Part shown: piece after piece, positions 1 through 7,594 of the stretch
How the letters are laid out: every line of letters starts with the position of its first letter
How positions within the stretch are numbered: position 1 is the stretch's first letter
From: Neofamilia sp964346535
GTDB lineage: Bacteria; Bacillota; Clostridia; Tissierellales; Peptoniphilaceae
Assembly (NCBI GenBank): GCA_964346535.1
Contig: CAYFUN010000003.1
Location: 9,877 to 73,876 of the forward strand
Length of the DNA: 64,000 nucleotides
Direction: 5' to 3'
Program-made: the position numbers and the translations under genes
The notes under the pieces: model-generated
Told to the model about the DNA's origin: nothing
What the model saw: the letters and a program-made list of their open reading frames with translations, nothing else
Databases searched by the model: none

Positions 1-63
1 TTCTTTTAATTCTAAAACTGCTAAGTCGTCTAATTTTCCGAGAAGAAATTTTTCATAAATCAT
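1..63 (-). CDS. 5' fragment of an unidentified gene running off the window
   Basis: An open frame begins with ATG at 63-61 and runs to the window edge without a stop, giving 21 residues rich in Leu, Glu, Lys and Asp. The ATG overlaps the TGA of the upstream membrane-protein gene in an ATGA junction, and GGGGG lies 7 nt before it, so translational coupling is likely. The fragment is too short to assign a family. It is probably the third gene of the radical SAM and membrane protein operon. Confidence 0.5.
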   Translation of the reverse strand, partial: MIYEKFLLGKLDDLAVLELKE

Positions 64-767
64 TGCCAGGCCCCCATGTACTTTCTCTTTCTCATAGAAG
101 AGTTTCTGGTGTTTTTAAAGAGAACTCCCCTAAAGATAAAATAAACTCCTAAGGCTGTCATAATAATTAAGTCTACTGGATTAAAACTTAGGGCAGTTAC
201 ATAAATATTTAGTGGATTGGCAGTAAAGAAAAGATATCTAACTTTTCCTAAGACCACAAATAATAAGGTGTGAGGCAGCCAAAGATACCAGTTTTCTCCT
301 AAATAAGAAAAAGAATAATTAATGGCATCTAAGCCATATCTTTGGCCCAAGTAAATACTTTCGCCAAGGGGATTTAATAAAATAAAAACTATTATTGAAA
401 TCGGTCCTAGGGCTAAAATATTGCCCACTAAAATTGATGCCAAGTAGAAAATAAATTTCACTGCATAAATGGCCCTGGCATATCTCATTAGGGACTTGTC
501 TATTACTAATTTAAATCTCTGATAGTTAATAGCCTCATCTAAAAAGCTAAAGTAGGCAGAAAGTAAAATCGCCTCAACAATAGCTAAAATAAAACCTAAA
601 ATCATTCCTAGGTTAGAAAGAGCAAGGCCTAATCCTATATAAACCAAGGTCGAAACTATAGAGAAAATCAAAGGCAAAATTATAATAAAAGGCACTTTTA
701 TTATAATCTTCCCTGTCTCCCCTAGTGATTTTTTATAAACTTCCAAAAAGTCTTTTATATAATCCAT
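60..767 (-). CDS. Multi-pass integral membrane protein, unknown function
   Basis: The 235-residue protein is dominated by hydrophobic stretches. About five or six membrane segments can be seen, roughly at residues 22-45, 47-75, 98-120, 120-135, 163-182 and 198-215, followed by a basic C-terminal tail. I do not recognise a family motif. The gene starts 3 nt after the stop of the B12-binding radical SAM gene, whose last codons contain its ribosome binding site (AAAGGATAAG before ATG), so the two are co-transcribed and probably coupled. It ends in an ATGA overlap with the next gene. Function is not assigned; a link to the radical SAM protein is inferred only from position. Confidence 0.75.
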   Translation of the reverse strand: MDYIKDFLEVYKKSLGETGKIIIKVPFIIILPLIFSIVSTLVYIGLGLALSNLGMILGFILAIVEAILLSAYFSFLDEAINYQRFKLVIDKSLMRYARAIYAVKFIFYLASILVGNILALGPISIIVFILLNPLGESIYLGQRYGLDAINYSFSYLGENWYLWLPHTLLFVVLGKVRYLFFTANPLNIYVTALSFNPVDLIIMTALGVYFIFRGVLFKNTRNSSMRKRKYMGAWQ

Positions 768-770
768 ATC

Positions 771-2456
771 TTATCCTTTCAAAAATTTCGTAATATCTAC
801 TATTTTTATACCCAAGTCGCCATAGAAAAATCCAAAGACTCTTTGCTCCTCGTCTAAAGAAAAGCTTTCAAAGGCAAAGTCCTTGACTAGCTTCTTTGTT
901 GGCAGGTCCATAGTCAGGCCAAAGGCCTTTCTCACTTCCTCATCTTTTAATAAGTTGTGGTAGAGCCTTTGGTCTAGGGGCCTTGGCTTTAAATAAGATT
1001 TTGCCTGGCCCTTGGTGTTGGCCAAGAAATCAAAGCGCAAGTATTCAATTAGTAAGTCCTGGTCTTTTTCGTATGCAGTCTTTATAAAATCAGAAAATAT
1101 TTTGTAAAGACTTTCCCTTGAATGCTTTTTATTTTGATAGGAATTTTCTTCCCAATAGCCTGCAAAATTTTCAAAAAACTCAAAAGGATTTGCTGGATCA
1201 ATTAATTTTTCTAAGGTCTTTTCAAAATAGCCTTCGTTGTAATATTTTTCAACAACGTCTTCAATAATTTTAAGTTTGCGAATTTCTCTTGGGCTAAGCC
1301 AAGGAGTTTTTATAATTTCATAAGTTGGATAGGCTGAATAAACCAGGCCGTAAGTTTTCGCTTCGTGCCTTAGTTTTGATCCTCTTAGTAGTTTTAAAAA
1401 GCCAACTTGAAGTTTGTCTGCTCCTAGAGATGAGGCGTAGTTAAAGGACTTTTTAAAGGACTTCATGTCTTCATAAGGAAGACCTACAATTAGATCAACG
1501 TGCTGGTGGATATTGCCATAAGACTTTATAGTCCTAACAACATGGCCAAGCCTTTCTAAGTCTGTGACTCTGTCAATGGCCTCTAAAGTTTTTTCATTGG
1601 CTGATTGGATGCCTATTTCAAATTGAAAAAGTCCTAGAGGCATCTTCTCTAAAAATCTTAAAAAGTCGTCAGTTATTAAATGGGCCATTAATTCCATGTG
1701 AAAGCACATACCTGGTCTGGCGTGGTCTAAAATAAAATCCATTATCTCCATAGAAAATTTTTCATTGGCGTTAAAGGTCCTGTCAACTAACTTTATTGTG
1801 TCAGCTCCTGAGTCAATTAGCCTTAAAAGATCTGCCTTTATTCGCTCTGTAGAAAATCTTCTCAGTCCCCTTGTTGTTGAAGACAGGCAGTAGGCACACT
1901 TAAAAGGACAGCCTCTGGCCATTTCAAAGTAGACCATCTTCCCCTTTGGAGCTTTATAGTCTATAAAAGGCGACGGAATTGTATCTAGATCCTTAATCAA
2001 AGGCCTGTCTAGATTTTTTATAGGTCTTCCATCTTTCCTGTAAGTTATGCCTAAAATGTCATCAAGGGGCTTTTTATTTTCTAAAGCCTGTAAAAGTCTA
2101 AGGGCAGTTTCTTCTCCTTCTCCTCTTATTATAAGATCCACAGCTGGATTTGCTTCCATAATTTCCTGACTGTCAAAGGAAACTTCTGGCCCACCCCAAA
2201 CAATAAATAAACCTTCCTTGGCCTTTTTTAAGTCAGATGTTAGCCTCTCGACAAAGTCTATATTCCAAATATAAGAAGAAAAACCTAAAATATCAGGGTC
2301 TTCTTTTAAAATTTCCCTGTAAATGTCATCTATGTTTTGATTTATATTAAAGTCCAAAGTTTTTACATCTTCTGACTTTAAATATCTTTTTATATATTCA
2401 ATAGCCAAGTTTTGATGGGAGTACTTGGCATTAATTCCTGCTAATAATATTTTCAC
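771..2456 (-). CDS. B12-binding domain radical SAM protein with C-terminal DUF4080
   Basis: The 561-residue protein has an N-terminal cobalamin-binding-like Rossmann region (about 1-130), a radical SAM core with the CxxxCxxC motif at Cys183, Cys187 and Cys190, and a long C-terminal region typical of the DUF4080 subfamily. Such proteins bind a [4Fe-4S] cluster and S-adenosylmethionine; their substrates are mostly unknown. The B12-binding fold lacks an obvious DxHxxG motif, so cobalamin need not be bound through a lower histidine. Translation probably starts at GTG (2456-2454), preceded by AGGTGAT. The gene faces away from the corrinoid cluster across the assembly gap, so shared corrinoid use is possible but only inferred. 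Confidence 0.85.
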   Translation of the reverse strand: MKILLAGINAKYSHQNLAIEYIKRYLKSEDVKTLDFNINQNIDDIYREILKEDPDILGFSSYIWNIDFVERLTSDLKKAKEGLFIVWGGPEVSFDSQEIMEANPAVDLIIRGEGEETALRLLQALENKKPLDDILGITYRKDGRPIKNLDRPLIKDLDTIPSPFIDYKAPKGKMVYFEMARGCPFKCAYCLSSTTRGLRRFSTERIKADLLRLIDSGADTIKLVDRTFNANEKFSMEIMDFILDHARPGMCFHMELMAHLITDDFLRFLEKMPLGLFQFEIGIQSANEKTLEAIDRVTDLERLGHVVRTIKSYGNIHQHVDLIVGLPYEDMKSFKKSFNYASSLGADKLQVGFLKLLRGSKLRHEAKTYGLVYSAYPTYEIIKTPWLSPREIRKLKIIEDVVEKYYNEGYFEKTLEKLIDPANPFEFFENFAGYWEENSYQNKKHSRESLYKIFSDFIKTAYEKDQDLLIEYLRFDFLANTKGQAKSYLKPRPLDQRLYHNLLKDEEVRKAFGLTMDLPTKKLVKDFAFESFSLDEEQRVFGFFYGDLGIKIVDITKFLKG

Positions 2457-2527
2457 TTAATCACCTGCTTAAAGTATAGCACAAGAGGAAAAAATAAAAA
2501 ATTCTAAAGTACGAAAGCTTTGGAAAA

Positions 2528-2627
2528 NNNNNNNNNNNNNNNNNNNNNNNNNNNNNNNNNNNNNNNNNNNNNNNNNNNNNNNNNNNNNNNNNNNNNNNNN
2601 NNNNNNNNNNNNNNNNNNNNNNNNNNN
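2528..2627. other. Assembly gap of 100 N
   Basis: Exactly 100 N, which is the usual placeholder for a gap of unknown length. It removes the 5' end of the MetH-activation-domain gene and the promoter region of the corrinoid cluster. The left flank ends in TGGAAAA and the right flank begins with the same seven bases, so the contigs may overlap or share a repeat there. Confidence 0.98.
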
Positions 2628-3088
2628 TGGAAAACTTTCCTGGGCTTTTAGATATTTTTTATAACTATAAGATTGAAGGAGATGAGCTAAATTTAATTTA
2701 TTCTGTTGGTCCAAAGTTTGAAGAAGGGGTTGAAGAACTAATAAGTAGTGGCCAGGCTATGAACGGAATGATTTTAGATAAAATTGGGGTCTTGTGCCTA
2801 GATGAACTTAGGTCCTTAATTGTAGGAGAAATTAAAGACAAGTATGGAAAAACTCCAGCCAAGTTTTATTATCCTGGCAGCAAGGCCTATGGCATGGACC
2901 TGCAGGAGGAAATTTATAAGCTTTTAGATGACAAGGGCTATATAAAAATAAATTCTTACAAGCAGCTCTATCCAATTAAGACAGTTGCCCTTAGAGCCGA
3001 CTTAAAAGATAGAGTCCAAGACATAAAACTTTCACCTTGCGATTCTTGTGATTTTTCTTGTCCTATGAGAGGAGGATATGATGAATAA
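2628..3088 (+). CDS. Vitamin B12-dependent methionine synthase activation-domain protein, 5' partial
   Basis: The reading frame is open from the gap edge (first full codon at 2630) to TAA at 3088, about 152 residues. The ATG at 2759 lies inside conserved sequence and has no ribosome binding site, so it is not the true start; the N-terminus, probably some 50 or more residues, is lost in the gap. The sequence resembles the stand-alone MetH activation (AdoMet-binding) domain: a conserved block ending in a Met-Ile-Leu-Asp stretch, a YPG-type turn near 2870, and a Cys-rich tail (CDSCDFSC). Related proteins help reductive methylation of inactive cob(II)alamin. The stop codon overlaps the start of the corrinoid protein gene. 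The assignment is from family resemblance and context. Confidence 0.75.
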
Positions 3089-3683
3089 ATACTTAGAAGC
3101 AATTAAAAATGCAGTTGTCGACATGGATGAAGACAACATTACTGGCCTAATTGACCAGGCACTTGAAAACGGCCTTACAGATGAGGAGATCTATAATGAG
3201 GGCCTGTCTGCTGGAATGTTAGAAGTCACCAGACTTTTTGAAGAAGAAGAATATTATGTATCAGAAGTTATTGTCTGTGCCGACACCTTAAACAAGGGAG
3301 TCAACTACTTGCAGGGAAAATCTGCCCACGAAATTAAAAAAGACGGGCCAAAAATTGTCCTTGGAGTTGTAGAAGGAGACCTCCATGAAATTGGAAAAAA
3401 TATTGTAAAAATAATGTTCCAAGCTGCTAACTTTGACGTCTATGACCTGGGCCTAAATGTAAAGGCTTCCGACTTTATAAAAAAGGCTGAAGAAGTTAAT
3501 GCAAACTTTATTGGCCTAAGCACAATGATGACTACAACCATGCACAAGATGGAAGAAGTTGTTAAACTAAATGAGCACAAAACTCCACTAATTATTATTG
3601 GCGGCGGCCCAATTATCCAAAACTTTGCCGACGAAATTGATGCAGATGGCTATTCAAAAAATGCAGTTGAAGCAGTGACCTAG
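3081..3683 (+). CDS. Corrinoid protein of the MtbC/MtmC/MtaC type
   Basis: The 200-residue protein has an N-terminal four-helix cap (about 1-88, B12-binding-2 type) and a C-terminal Rossmann B12-binding domain with the base-off/His-on motif DxHxxG at Asp100, His102 and Gly105, then a Gly-rich strand near the C-terminus. It carries the methyl group on cobalt between a substrate methyltransferase and an acceptor methyltransferase. Two ATGs lie in tandem; AGGAGG at 3070-3075 is 2 nt from the first (3078) and 5 nt from the second (3081), so 3081 is preferred. It overlaps the preceding gene's stop and is followed 15 nt later by the MtaA-like gene. Confidence 0.9.
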   Translation: MNKYLEAIKNAVVDMDEDNITGLIDQALENGLTDEEIYNEGLSAGMLEVTRLFEEEEYYVSEVIVCADTLNKGVNYLQGKSAHEIKKDGPKIVLGVVEGDLHEIGKNIVKIMFQAANFDVYDLGLNVKASDFIKKAEEVNANFIGLSTMMTTTMHKMEEVVKLNEHKTPLIIIGGGPIIQNFADEIDADGYSKNAVEAVT

Positions 3684-3698
3684 TAAGGAGGCTAAGAA

Positions 3699-4700
3699 GT
3701 GGACTTTAGAAATATGACACTAATGGAATATATACTGTCAGAACCTAGGAGATTTTTCTTAACTGACCTGGGAACTAACGGCCTAAAATTTATAGACAAG
3801 AAAGTCTATGAAGTTTACGAAAATCCAAACTTGCAACTTGAGATGGCAAAAAGATTAGACAAGGAATTTCCTGGAGACTTTGTCTTCCCATTAAGTGATG
3901 GAAATATTATTAGCGAAACCCTGGGAGTTAAACTTTTAAAACCTGACTATGACTTCCCTAGTCCCCTTGAGCATAAAATCCTAACTATAGAAGACGTTAG
4001 AAACTTAAAAGTTCCTGATCCAAAAGTTGATGGCAGGATGCCTACTAACTTAAAGTCCCAAAGGCTAATTGCTGAAGGCATAGACAAGCCCCTCTACGTT
4101 TCTATTTTTGGTCCCTTTACCCTAGCAGTTCAGCTAGCTGGTGCCACTCATTTACTAAGGGAGCTAATTAAAAACAAGGCCTTTGTCCTTGAGCTTTTAG
4201 ATTTTACAACTAAGTGTGTGACCACCTATGCCCAAGCTGTTGTAGAGGCAGGGGTCAAGTACATGTCTATAGCAGAGCCTGCATCAGTTACCCTAAGTCC
4301 AGAAAACTTTGAAGACTTAGTTGTCCCTAGGCTAAAGCATGTCTACCAGTCAGTTGACTGTTGGAAGCAGCTCCACATTTGTGGCGACACTAGAAAGTTT
4401 CTTCCTATGATGATTGAAGCTGGACCTGATGCAATAAGTCTGGACCAAATTATGGACCTAGGCTGGGCAGGAAAAATTATGCCAGAGGACATGGTTATTG
4501 TCGGCAACATTGACCCTATTGATATAATTGGCAGGGGAAAAATCAAAGATGTTGAAGCTGCAACCTATAAACTTTTAGAAGACATGAAGGCCTATCCAAA
4601 CTACATGGTTGCCTTTGGATGTAATGCCCCAAATGATTCGCCAGATGAAAATATAAAAAAGGCCATTGAACTTACAAAAAATTATAAGGTTAACTTTTAG
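3699..4700 (+). CDS. MtaA/CmuA-family (uroporphyrinogen decarboxylase-like) corrinoid methyltransferase
   Basis: The 333-residue protein belongs to the UroD superfamily, in the branch that moves methyl groups from corrinoid proteins rather than decarboxylating uroporphyrinogen. The putative zinc site is present: His226 and Cys228 in an HIC motif and Cys308 in a GC-N motif, the same pattern as His-x-Cys plus a distal Cys in MtaA. The start is GTG at 3699 with AAGGAG 8 nt upstream. It is the last gene of the corrinoid cluster and is followed by a terminator. No heme biosynthesis genes are adjacent, which favours methyl transfer. The acceptor (coenzyme M, a folate or a thiol such as homocysteine) cannot be told from sequence alone. 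Confidence 0.8.
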   Translation: MDFRNMTLMEYILSEPRRFFLTDLGTNGLKFIDKKVYEVYENPNLQLEMAKRLDKEFPGDFVFPLSDGNIISETLGVKLLKPDYDFPSPLEHKILTIEDVRNLKVPDPKVDGRMPTNLKSQRLIAEGIDKPLYVSIFGPFTLAVQLAGATHLLRELIKNKAFVLELLDFTTKCVTTYAQAVVEAGVKYMSIAEPASVTLSPENFEDLVVPRLKHVYQSVDCWKQLHICGDTRKFLPMMIEAGPDAISLDQIMDLGWAGKIMPEDMVIVGNIDPIDIIGRGKIKDVEAATYKLLEDMKAYPNYMVAFGCNAPNDSPDENIKKAIELTKNYKVNF

Positions 4701-4728
4701 TCAATAAATATTATTAAAGTATCTAGTA

Positions 4729-4763
4729 AATAGTGTTGGTAGATCTTATCAGCACTATTTTTT
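4729..4763 (+). terminator. Terminator of the corrinoid cluster
   Basis: AATAGTG at 4729-4735 pairs with CACTATT at 4753-4759, with a 17-nt loop, and is followed by a T run to 4763. It lies 28 nt after the methyltransferase stop. Confidence 0.65.
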
Positions 4764-4860
4764 CTATTAATTATTTTTTCTATTAACTATTTTTAAAATT
4801 TAAATTTTTCAATTGTCAAATAATTTGAGCCTTATGTCAAATAAACTAGGCAAATAAATA

Positions 4861-4882
4861 GACCCAAGATTTTCCCTGGGTC
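4861..4882. terminator. Hairpin between the corrinoid cluster and dps, weak terminator
   Basis: GACCCA at 4861-4866 pairs with TGGGTC at 4877-4882. On the minus strand it follows dps by about 65 nt, but the following T tract is poor, so termination is uncertain. Confidence 0.35.
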
Positions 4883-4948
4883 TAAAATACAATGCATAGT
4901 TATTGTTTTTTTATAATATCTGATCTTTTTCTGCTAATAATAAATCAA

Positions 4949-5371
4949 CTATTTATTCATAGCTTCCATAAACCAAATTTGTTTTGTATAGCCAGCTATA
5001 TGGTCTTCCATCATATTGGAAATTAAATATTGGTCTTCATTAGCTTCCATTCTAATTTTTTCAGCCAAGTCTCTTTGGCTCTTTATTAGGGCTAGAGCTT
5101 CTTCTATGGCCATTTTTGAAGAAATATGTTCAGATGCTAATTCTTCAATGTCAGTGATTTCCATATATTCTTTTACTGAAGCCTTTGGAAATTCTCCTAG
5201 TTGCTTTTGTAATTCTGCCACTTCATCATATTTTTCAAGGAAATCGTCATAAAGCTCTTCTAAATATTCGTGAACTGCCTTAAATTGAGGTCCTGTCACA
5301 TTCCAGTGTAAGTTGTGAAGTTTTACGTTTCCTACTAATAGGTTTGCTATATATAAGTCTAAAGTTTTCAT
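4949..5371 (-). CDS. dps: Dps/ferritin-like DNA-binding iron-storage protein
   Basis: The 140-residue protein is a typical short Dps: the HWNVTG motif near the N-terminus and the inter-subunit ferroxidase ligands His22, His34, Asp49 and Glu53 are all in the expected spacing. Dps dodecamers oxidise Fe(II) with peroxide and store the iron, protecting DNA. The N-terminus is short, without the Lys-rich tail some Dps proteins use to bind DNA, so its main role may be peroxide and iron detoxification. A GGAGG lies 9 nt before ATG. It stands alone, with its own promoter containing a perfect palindrome at 5423-5436 that could be a PerR or Fur-family operator. Confidence 0.93.
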   Translation of the reverse strand: MKTLDLYIANLLVGNVKLHNLHWNVTGPQFKAVHEYLEELYDDFLEKYDEVAELQKQLGEFPKASVKEYMEITDIEELASEHISSKMAIEEALALIKSQRDLAEKIRMEANEDQYLISNMMEDHIAGYTKQIWFMEAMNK

Positions 5372-5416
5372 AATCTTCTTCCTCCTTAATGAATTTGAAA
5401 GTCATTATCACTCTCT

Positions 5417-5436
5417 ATTATAATTATGTCCATAAT
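5417..5436 (-). promoter_or_regulatory. dps promoter -10 with overlapping palindromic operator
   Basis: On the minus strand a TATAAT -10 lies at 5422-5417. Immediately upstream, ATTATG-TC-CATAAT (5423-5436) is a perfect inverted repeat of 6-nt half-sites, placed in the -10/-35 spacer. No good -35 is visible. The position fits a repressor site; PerR control of dps is common in Firmicutes, but the sequence only loosely resembles the PerR consensus. Confidence 0.5.
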
Positions 5437-5481
5437 ATATTTATCTAAACATATGCGTCTGCTTTTTAAACAAAAACATAT

Positions 5482-5520
5482 AAAAATACACTTTGCCAAG
5501 CAAAGTGTATTTTTGTTTTT
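5482..5520 (-). terminator. Strong terminator of the V-ATPase operon, usable from both strands
   Basis: A perfect 15-bp stem, 5482-5496 with 5500-5514, closes a 3-nt CAA loop. A-rich and T-rich arms give a U tract on either strand. It directly follows the last gene of the ntp operon, whose stop is at 5521. Confidence 0.85.
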
Positions 5521-6180
5521 CTATTCAGCTTTTGCTATTAGTTCTTTAGTTTTCATTAGTCGAGTGATAGTTTCCCTTTCACTTTCTTCTAGCTTCATTC
5601 TTATAGACTTAATTGTGTCTTCAAGGTCTGGGATGGTCCTGTACTCTAAAGCATTTACCCTTCTCCTTGTTACTTCAATTTCGTCAGCCATTAGTTGGCT
5701 AGTCTTTTCAATTTCTGCTAGCTTTAAAAGCTTGTCTAGAATTTTATCCAGACGCATAATCGCTTCGTCAAGTTCGGCGTTAGTGTGAGTAAAACCGTAA
5801 GGATAAATTGAAGAAGACTGTTTGCCGGCTTCTATTTCAACTGCATTTTCCTTGACGAATTCCATTTGAGGAATGGCTACACTCATAACATTTTCTACAT
5901 CTACATTTACATAAACCCTTTGCTTAGGCATAGCAAGTGCCAGCTCTAAAAAATCTGGAATAGCTAGGGCTGATGCCATAGTAAAGTCTTTAAAAGATTG
6001 GGTAAGTTCTTCTTCAACTTCCCTTCTTAACTCTTCGTTTTGTCTAACTATTTCAATAAATCTTCTTACAAGCTCGTCTTGTTTGTCCTTTAAAAGTTTA
6101 TGTCCCTTTTTTGCCGTCTGTAACTTTTTCTTAAGTTCAGACAGTTCCATTCTAGTAGGATTGACTTTTAGTATTGCCAT
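5521..6180 (-). CDS. ntpD: V-type ATP synthase subunit D (central rotor stalk)
   Basis: The 219-residue protein is of normal length for subunit D and begins with the family hallmark, a short leader ending in NPTR-E followed by a long coiled coil; a second coiled coil occupies the C-terminal part. It forms the central shaft that turns inside the A3B3 head and couples ATP chemistry to ion flow. It is the last gene of the operon, starting 10 nt after ntpB, with GGTGGG as ribosome binding site. Confidence 0.95.
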   Translation of the reverse strand: MAILKVNPTRMELSELKKKLQTAKKGHKLLKDKQDELVRRFIEIVRQNEELRREVEEELTQSFKDFTMASALAIPDFLELALAMPKQRVYVNVDVENVMSVAIPQMEFVKENAVEIEAGKQSSSIYPYGFTHTNAELDEAIMRLDKILDKLLKLAEIEKTSQLMADEIEVTRRRVNALEYRTIPDLEDTIKSIRMKLEESERETITRLMKTKELIAKAE

Positions 6181-6190
6181 TTTATCCCAC

Positions 6191-7594
6191 CTATTCTTTA
6201 TTTTCTTTATCTTTGTCTGACTTCTTTAGTCCAATATATTTTTCAATTAACTTGTCATCAATTCTCTTAAGCTCGTATCTTGGAAGTTTGTCCAATAACT
6301 CCCAGCCTAAGTCTAGGGTTTCTTCAATTGTCCTGTTGGTATAAAAACCTTGGCCTACATATCTTTCTTCAAACTCTTCAGCAAAGTTCATAAAGGCCTT
6401 GTCGGTATCTGATAAGGCTGACTCTCCAAGAATTGTTGCCAGTTCTTTGGCTTGAACACCTGAAGTGTAGGCTGCATAAATTTGGTTCATTGTGTCTGCA
6501 TGGTCTTCCCTAGTTTTACCTTCGCCTATACCCTTGTCCTTTAGACGAGATAGGGATGGAGTTACGTCAATTGGTGGAGAAATATTTCTCTTGTGTAATT
6601 CCTTAGAAAGTAAAATTTGGCCTTCTGTAATATAGCCTGTAAGGTCAGGAATTGGATGAGTGATGTCATCTTCTGGCATTGTAAGAATTGGAATTTGGGT
6701 AATTGATCCTTCTCTGCCTACAATTCTTCCTGCTCTTTCATAAATTCCAGCTAGGTCAGTGTATAAATATCCTGGATAACCTCTACGGCCTGGAACTTCT
6801 TTTCTAGCTGCTGAAACTTCACGAAGGGCTTCTGCATAGTTGGTCATGTCTGTCATAATTACTAGAACGTGCATGCCCTTTTCAAAAGCCAAATACTCTG
6901 CAGTTGTCAGTGCCATTTTCGGAGTAGAAATTCTTTCGATGGCTGGGTCGTCTGCCAGGTTAATAAATAAAACTGACTGGTCAATAGATCCGTGTTCGTT
7001 AAAGTCATCAATGAAGAATTGGTACTCTTCAAAGGTAATACCTAGAGCTGCAAATACTATGGCGAACTTTGAGTCCTTGCCTAGTACCTTAGCCTGTCTA
7101 GCAATTTGGGCAGCTAAGTTATTGTGAGGCATACCTGATCCTGAGAATATTGGAAGTTTTTGTCCACGAACCAAGGTGTTAAGTCCGTCAATAACAGAAA
7201 TTCCTGTTTGGATAAACTCATCAGGGTAGTCTCTTGATACTGGGTTAATAGGAGTTCCGTTAACATCTAAATACTTGTCAGCAATAATGTTTGGCCCGCC
7301 GTCAATTGGATTGCCTAGGCCGTCAAAAACTCTACCGATCATAGATTCAGAAACGCCAATTTCAAGTGGCTTACCTAAAAATCTTGTTGAAGTTTCCTTT
7401 AGGTTTATACCTGCTGTTCCTTCATAAATTTGTACTAGGGCCTTGTCTTTTTCAACTTCAAGGACCCTGCCCCTTCTCTTTTCGCCAGTTTGTAGCCTAA
7501 TGTCTACAAGTTCTTCAAACTTTATTCCTTCTACACCTTCAACAACCATTAGAGGGCCTACTACTTCACTGGCTGTTTTATATTCTTTAAGCAT
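6191..7594 (-). CDS. ntpB: V-type ATP synthase subunit B (non-catalytic head subunit)
   Basis: The 467-residue protein has the beta-barrel, nucleotide-binding-fold and helical domains of V-type B subunits. The canonical P-loop is replaced by SGSGMPHN at 151-158, as expected for the non-catalytic subunit, and downstream sequence closely follows the family. Three copies alternate with subunit A in the soluble V1 head. Its ATG overlaps the end of ntpA by 8 nt, with GGAGGGG just upstream, so stoichiometric coupled translation is likely. Confidence 0.97.
   Translation of the reverse strand: MLKEYKTASEVVGPLMVVEGVEGIKFEELVDIRLQTGEKRRGRVLEVEKDKALVQIYEGTAGINLKETSTRFLGKPLEIGVSESMIGRVFDGLGNPIDGGPNIIADKYLDVNGTPINPVSRDYPDEFIQTGISVIDGLNTLVRGQKLPIFSGSGMPHNNLAAQIARQAKVLGKDSKFAIVFAALGITFEEYQFFIDDFNEHGSIDQSVLFINLADDPAIERISTPKMALTTAEYLAFEKGMHVLVIMTDMTNYAEALREVSAARKEVPGRRGYPGYLYTDLAGIYERAGRIVGREGSITQIPILTMPEDDITHPIPDLTGYITEGQILLSKELHKRNISPPIDVTPSLSRLKDKGIGEGKTREDHADTMNQIYAAYTSGVQAKELATILGESALSDTDKAFMNFAEEFEERYVGQGFYTNRTIEETLDLGWELLDKLPRYELKRIDDKLIEKYIGLKKSDKDKENKE

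Noticed and set aside
2469..2714. Minus-strand open frame across the first N run
   Set aside because: It reads through 100 N, and the right-hand part lies on the reverse of the activation-domain gene.
2759..3088. ATG at 2759 as the start of the MetH-activation-domain gene
   Set aside because: The frame is open back to the gap and conserved family sequence lies upstream; there is no ribosome binding site before 2759.
3699..4700. Uroporphyrinogen decarboxylase of heme synthesis
   Set aside because: The HxC and distal Cys zinc residues and the corrinoid neighbours favour the MtaA/CmuA branch.
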